Assembly (NCBI GenBank): GCA_002363155.1
Contig: DEWH01000011.1
Location: 1-45,678, forward strand
Direction: 5' to 3'
DNA: 45,678 nucleotides
Origin: Ruminococcaceae bacterium UBA3215
GTDB taxonomy: Bacteria > Bacillota > Clostridia > Oscillospirales > Ruminococcaceae
The notes under the pieces: generated by a model
Databases searched by the model: none
The model's input: only the letters and a program-made list of their open reading frames with translations
What the model was told of the DNA's origin: nothing
Made by a program: the position numbers and the translations under genes
Part shown: piece after piece, positions 42,156 through 45,678 of the stretch
Layout: each line of letters begins with the position of its first letter
How positions within the stretch are numbered: position 1 is the stretch's first letter

Positions 42156-42308
42156 TCTCATCTGAATACAAGAAAAGACTGCTGAAATTTATCAGTTTCA
42201 GCAGTCTTTCGTTTTGTTCCGAAAAACCTCTCCATTAACTGCGAAGCGATTAAAAGTCTTTGGAAAGGGGTTTGGGGAAGAACCTTTCTTCAGAAAGGTT
42301 TTCCCCAA
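42156..42308. repeat. Dispersed intergenic element, copy B (two hairpins)
   Basis: Matches 7155-7315 along its length: CATCTGAATACAA, a stem around AAAGACTGCTGAAA/TTTCAGCAGTCTTT, CTCTCCATTAACTGCG, and a second stem with TTGGGG (42272-42277) against CCCCAA (42303-42308) and AACCTTTCT (42281-42289) against 42292-42300. Compared with copy A, several paired positions are changed on both sides so that pairing is kept. The element lies between convergent zinc-ribbon and pnp genes and probably ends both transcripts. Confidence 0.75.
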
Positions 42309-42334
42309 GTCTCTGAAAAACTCTGGACAGTCTC

Positions 42335-44455
42335 TCAGTTCTGCTTGTTCTTAGCAGCTTCGATATCTGCGAGAGCAGCCTTTCTTGAAAGACCGATCTT
42401 GCCCTGGTTGTCGATCTTGATGATCTTTACGATGATCTGATCGCCTACGTTGCATACGTCCTCAACCTTCTCAACGCGTCTGTTCTCAAGCTCGGAGATG
42501 TGGACCATGCCCTCCTTGCCGGGTGCGAATTCAACGAATGCTCCGAATTCCTTCACACGGACAACCTTGCCCTTGTAGATAGCGCCGATCTCGGGATCGG
42601 TAACGATCGACCTGATCGTATCCATGCACGCATTAGCCTTGTCAAGATCACTGCCGCAGATAAATACGTTGCCGTCATCGTCGATGTCAACCTTGACTTC
42701 AAAGTCAGCGCAGAGCTTCTGGATAACCTTTCCGCCTGTACCGATAACTTCTCTGATCTTGTCGGTGGGTATCTTCATGCCCATCATCTTCGGTGCATAC
42801 TTGTTTACAGTCTCTCTCGGAGCAGGTATAGCCTTGAGAATGATCTCGTCAATTATATAGTCACGAGCCTTGTGCGTCTTTGCAAATGCGTCCTTGATGA
42901 TCTCGGGAGTAAGTCCGTCGATCTTAAGATCCATCTGGATCGCTGTAATACCCTTGTGAGTACCGCCTACCTTGAAGTCCATATCGCCGTAGAAGTCCTC
43001 AAGACCCTGGATATCTACCATTGTCATCCAGCGGTCGCCCTCGGTGATAAGTCCGCAGGAGATACCTGCAACAGGCGCCTTGATCGGAACACCGGCGTCC
43101 ATAAGTGCAAGTGTGGAACCGCAGATAGAAGCCTGCGATGTGGAACCGTTGGAAGAAAGGACCTCGGATACAAGTCTTATAGCATACGGGAACTCGTCAA
43201 CGCTCGGAAGAACAGGCTCAAGCGCTCTCTGTGCAAGTGCGCCGTGACCGATCTCACGTCTTCCGGGACCTCTGCTTGCCTTTGTCTCACCTACGGAGTA
43301 AGCGGGGAAGTTGTAGTGGTGCATATATCTCTTTGTGTCCTCGTCGTCAAGACCCTCAAGCTTCTGGGAGTCGCTTACGGGACCGAGTGTAGCTACTGTG
43401 AGAACCTGTGTCTGACCTCTTGTGAAGAGACCTGAACCGTGTACACGAGGGAGAAGGTTTACTTCTGCGGCAAGAGGACGCATCTGATCCATCTTTCTGC
43501 CGTCAACACGCTTCTGCTCGTCGAGGAGCCAGCGGCGAACGATAACCTTCTGAAGCTTGTATATAGCCTCGTCGATCATGGAAGCCTGATCGGGGTAAAC
43601 GGGATCGAATTCCTCATGGATCGCGTCCTTGATCGGCTGGAGGCGAGCTTCACGGATATTCTTGTCATCTGTGTCAAGAGCAAACTTAACCTTATCGCCA
43701 TACTCTTCGAGGAGCTTGTCGAGGAAGTCGTGGTCTATTTCCATGGACGGGAAGCTGAACTTCGGCTTGCCGATCTGTGCCTGGATATCCTTGATGAAGG
43801 GAATGAGGGACTTGTTGATCTCCTCATGACCTGCCATTATAGCCTTGAGCATCGTATCATCGTCAACTTCGTTTGCGCCTGCTTCGATCATTACGACCTT
43901 CTTCTCGCTGGAAGCAACGGTAAGCTGGAGATCGGACTTTGCGCGCTGATCCGCATCGGGCATCAGTACGATCTCGCCGTCAACGAGACCAACGGAGATA
44001 CCGCCGATAGGTCCGTTCCACGGGATATCGGAAATGGAAACTGCGATAGAAGCGCCGATCATCGAAAGGATCTCGGGCTGTGTATCGGGATCAACTGCAA
44101 GAACCGTCATTGTGATCGCAACGTCGTTTCTCATATCCTTCGGGAAGAGCGGACGCATAGGACGGTCAACAACACGGGAAGTGAGTATAGCCTTTTCGCT
44201 GGGTCTGCCCTCTCTCTTGAGATAGCCTCCGGGGATCTTTCCTACCGCGTAGAGCTTCTCCTCGTAGTCAACGGAAAGCGGGAAGAAGTCAACACCCTCT
44301 CTGGGCTTGGGGCTTGCCGCAACGTTTACCATTACGACTGTCTCGCCGTAGCGGATCCAGCAGGAACCGTTCGCGAGCCCGCATACCTTTCCGGTCTCGA
44401 CCATAAGCTCTCTGCCGGCAAATGTGGTCTTGAACGTTCTGTAGTTTTCAAACAT
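42335..44455 (-). CDS. pnp: Polyribonucleotide nucleotidyltransferase (PNPase)
   Basis: 3'-to-5' phosphorolytic exoribonuclease of RNA decay. The 706 residues comprise two RNase PH-like domains linked by a helical domain, then KH (KIPTDKIREVIGTGGKVIQ) and S1 (GAIYKGKVVRVKEFGAFVEF) RNA-binding domains at about 555-690. FTRGQTQVL and IAGISCGLI-type segments of the second catalytic core are present (APVAGISCGLI). AAGGAG precedes the ATG by 8 nt. It follows rpsO on the same strand, the classical rpsO-pnp order. Confidence 0.97.
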   Translation of the reverse strand: MFENYRTFKTTFAGRELMVETGKVCGLANGSCWIRYGETVVMVNVAASPKPREGVDFFPLSVDYEEKLYAVGKIPGGYLKREGRPSEKAILTSRVVDRPMRPLFPKDMRNDVAITMTVLAVDPDTQPEILSMIGASIAVSISDIPWNGPIGGISVGLVDGEIVLMPDADQRAKSDLQLTVASSEKKVVMIEAGANEVDDDTMLKAIMAGHEEINKSLIPFIKDIQAQIGKPKFSFPSMEIDHDFLDKLLEEYGDKVKFALDTDDKNIREARLQPIKDAIHEEFDPVYPDQASMIDEAIYKLQKVIVRRWLLDEQKRVDGRKMDQMRPLAAEVNLLPRVHGSGLFTRGQTQVLTVATLGPVSDSQKLEGLDDEDTKRYMHHYNFPAYSVGETKASRGPGRREIGHGALAQRALEPVLPSVDEFPYAIRLVSEVLSSNGSTSQASICGSTLALMDAGVPIKAPVAGISCGLITEGDRWMTMVDIQGLEDFYGDMDFKVGGTHKGITAIQMDLKIDGLTPEIIKDAFAKTHKARDYIIDEIILKAIPAPRETVNKYAPKMMGMKIPTDKIREVIGTGGKVIQKLCADFEVKVDIDDDGNVFICGSDLDKANACMDTIRSIVTDPEIGAIYKGKVVRVKEFGAFVEFAPGKEGMVHISELENRRVEKVEDVCNVGDQIIVKIIKIDNQGKIGLSRKAALADIEAAKNKQN

Positions 44456-44580
44456 CTGTATTTCTCCTTTTCATCGTTATTTTAAAGAGGTACAGATTTA
44501 GCAATAAAATTCAGCGCGGACAACATCTGCGCTCAATTTTAATGCTATACTGTACGCTCTTGTTTTCTGTGATTTGCAAA

Positions 44581-44604
44581 CGGGCAGAGCATAAATGCCC
44601 CGCC
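44581..44604 (-). terminator. Weak hairpin between rpsO and pnp
   Basis: GGGC/GCCC and GCAT/ATGC stems separated by a 3x3 internal loop. On the minus strand GTTTGC follows. Probably a partial terminator or an RNase site in the rpsO-pnp message. Confidence 0.35.
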
Positions 44605-44618
44605 CATACGCACTGGTC

Positions 44619-44885
44619 TTACTTACGAATGCCGAGCTTCGCTATGATAGCACGGTAACGCTCGATGTCCTTCTTCTGAAGGTAGTTGAGAAGGTTACGT
44701 CTTCTGCCGACCATTTTGAAAAGACCACGTCTGGAATGATGATCCTGCTTGTGGTTCTTCAGATGTTCGGTAAGATCCGCAATTCTCTTGGTAAGGATAG
44801 CTATCTGGACTTCAGGAGAACCTGTGTCGTTTTCGCTGAGACGGTTAGCCTCGATTATAGCTGTCTTTTCTTCCTTGAGCATCAT
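44619..44885 (-). CDS. rpsO: 30S ribosomal protein S15
   Basis: Primary 16S rRNA-binding protein of the small subunit. 88 residues, the standard length, with the S15 signature DTGSPEVQIAILTKRI, HKQDHHSRRGL and GRRRNLLNYLQ. Two ATG codons occur in a row; the first (44885) is nearer to the AAAGGGG site. The promoter lies about 130 bp upstream, leaving a leader of about 123 nt in which this site sits in a hairpin loop; S15 often regulates its own translation through such leaders. Confidence 0.97.
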   Translation of the reverse strand: MMLKEEKTAIIEANRLSENDTGSPEVQIAILTKRIADLTEHLKNHKQDHHSRRGLFKMVGRRRNLLNYLQKKDIERYRAIIAKLGIRK

Positions 44886-44887
44886 GA

Positions 44888-44914
44888 TAAATACACCCCT
44901 TTATAAAGTATTTA
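44888..44914 (-). promoter_or_regulatory. Hairpin with the rpsO ribosome binding site in its loop
   Basis: TAAATAC and GTATTTA (44888-44894 and 44908-44914) pair perfectly; the 13-nt loop contains AAAGGGG. Further upstream in the leader CTCC/GGAG and CACC/GGTG can also pair. A plausible S15 autoregulatory leader; the sequence alone does not prove it. Confidence 0.45.
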
Positions 44915-45015
44915 CGCGCTCCGGCACAGCCAAGGGCAGGTATTTTCTCCGCAGGAGCTTACACCGCAAAGCCGTGACGGGTGCTTTTCCGCCGTTAAAA
45001 TACGACAGTGCATTT

Positions 45016-45044
45016 ATTATATCACAGTTCCGCCGATTTGTAAA
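45016..45044 (-). promoter_or_regulatory. Promoter of rpsO-pnp
   Basis: Minus strand TTTACA (45039-45044), 17-bp spacer ending TGA, TATAAT (45016-45021), extended -10. Confidence 0.8.
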
Positions 45045-45080
45045 TACCTTTTTGAAATTTTTTCTTATAACGAAAAGACT

Positions 45081-45103
45081 CCCGCAGACTTTTCGTCTGC
45101 GGG
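45081..45103 (-). terminator. Terminator of the gene at the right edge
   Basis: CCCGCAGAC (45081-45089) pairs with GTCTGCGGG (45095-45103) around TTTTC. The minus transcript continues AGTCTTTTCG. It lies 25 bp past the stop at 45129. Confidence 0.8.
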
Positions 45104-45128
45104 AATACATTTTGGCGGCAGCTGTTAT

Positions 45129-45678
45129 TTATCTGCTGCAAAGTTCGATCACTGCCGATATGCGGTGAAGCTCGGTGTAGTCACCGAATCCGTCCGCTTC
45201 CGGTATTCCCGAAAGTTCTTCCGTGACGGCTGCTTCTCCGCTTTCGTCAGCTGCGATGCGAACTTTTTCGCTGACGATCAGCCTGTTCAGCATATTGACT
45301 GCGCTTTCCGACCAACCGTACCACGTTACGAGATTGTCCCCTGCTGCAATATAGCACTCGCCGCGGTAGATGTACCCGATCTTGTCGAACAGAGCCTCGA
45401 TCTCGGCAAAAGTAGCCATTCCGCCGTTCTTGGCGAGGTGATCGAGAAGAGCTGCAGCTGCGTAAGATTCGGAAACCGATGTGATCACGGGCGCAGAATC
45501 ACCGATGTACACAGTACCGTAGCCGGATACCGAAGCATACGTTTCAGCTATTGAATAGCGGTCTGTTCCGATGTATGACTGAGCAGGATCGTTCCGCTGT
45601 ATGCTCTGACCTGTCGGAGCCGTGGGCATTGTTCCCTGCTGCTGCCCTGCTTTGCCTGTCGGAGCTGTGGGCATCGTT
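45129..45678 (-). CDS. Unrecognised protein, C-terminal part (runs off the right edge)
   Basis: About 183 residues of the C-terminus are present; the start lies outside. The visible beginning has two copies of TMPTAPTG followed by K or Q, with a Gln-rich spacer, so the missing part probably contains more of these Pro/Thr repeats. The rest (about 40-181) is a compact alpha/beta region (ALLDHLAKNGGMATFAEIEALF is helical) with no motif I recognise. It may be a linker plus a binding domain. Transcription ends at the hairpin 45081-45103. Confidence 0.7.
   Translation of the reverse strand, partial: TMPTAPTGKAGQQQGTMPTAPTGQSIQRNDPAQSYIGTDRYSIAETYASVSGYGTVYIGDSAPVITSVSESYAAAALLDHLAKNGGMATFAEIEALFDKIGYIYRGECYIAAGDNLVTWYGWSESAVNMLNRLIVSEKVRIAADESGEAAVTEELSGIPEADGFGDYTELHRISAVIELCSR

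Noticed and set aside
43439..44485. Plus-strand open frame of 348 codons
   Set aside because: Antisense to pnp, which is unambiguous; no ribosome binding site or family resemblance.
44901..45110. Minus-strand frame of 69 codons before rpsO
   Set aside because: It spans a terminator, the rpsO promoter and its leader; the product is basic and low-quality and has no suitable start signal.
1..45678. CRISPR array, tRNA or rRNA genes, prophage or integrase
   Set aside because: No regularly spaced direct repeats, no cloverleaf or rRNA-like stretches and no phage or recombinase proteins were seen on either strand.

Overview
The window looks like a chromosomal segment of a Gram-positive gut or rumen clostridium, most likely Ruminococcaceae/Oscillospiraceae. 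The signs are strong AGGAGG-type ribosome binding sites, sigma-A promoters with 16-18 bp spacers and frequent extended -10 boxes, LplABC-type sugar transporters, a clostridial-type glycogen synthase and a lipobox-bearing solute-binding protein. The genus assignment is inference from style and protein resemblance; no 16S gene or other marker is present.

Layout. 1-3180 (minus): 5' part of an L-fucose/L-arabinose isomerase-like gene, gpsA and glgA. 3404-7022 (plus): a GH3 glycosidase translationally coupled to an orphan sensor histidine kinase with a very acidic extracytoplasmic tract. 7355-10043 (minus): a MATE exporter and a GGDEF protein, each with its own promoter. 10198-38015 (minus): a large pectin (homogalacturonan) utilisation locus. 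38412-40346 (plus): a chemoreceptor. 40432-41464 (minus): a CorA-family transporter behind a candidate leader peptide. 41656-42117 (plus): a zinc-ribbon membrane protein. 42335-44885 (minus): pnp and rpsO. 45129-45678 (minus): 3' part of an unrecognised gene.

How the pectin locus works together. An LplB/LplC-type permease pair, a 748-residue lipoprotein and a MalK-type ATPase should import oligogalacturonides. None of the pectin-cleaving enzymes here (CE8 methylesterase, GH28 polygalacturonase, GH4 LplD-like alpha-galacturonidase, GH105 unsaturated uronyl hydrolase) shows a signal peptide, so de-esterification and depolymerisation appear to be cytoplasmic, after import. Galacturonate then goes UxaC -> UxaB -> UxaA to 2-keto-3-deoxygluconate. 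Unsaturated uronate goes KduI -> KduD to the same compound. KdgK and a KDPG aldolase with an extra VOC-like C-terminal domain finish the route to pyruvate and glyceraldehyde 3-phosphate. No pectate lyase is in the window. From 34479 to 10198 about 22 genes lie on one strand with mostly small gaps or overlaps, interrupted by intercistronic hairpins. A second unit reads CE8 - AraC regulator - GltD-like oxidoreductase.

Most notable: (1) a 20-bp motif, 18/20 identical and placed exactly 16 bp upstream of the predicted -35 box at both the transporter promoter and the CE8-AraC promoter, a strong candidate operator for the local AraC regulator; (2) four unrelated-looking, uncharacterised membrane proteins of about four predicted helices each, interleaved with the ABC importer genes; (3) a structured 346-bp gap behind the binding-protein gene, with 27-bp inverted repeats bounding 190 bp; (4) the KDPG aldolase-VOC fusion; (5) a 22-codon reading frame with a good ribosome binding site in the corA leader; (6) a dispersed intergenic element present twice between convergent genes, with compensatory changes in its hairpin.
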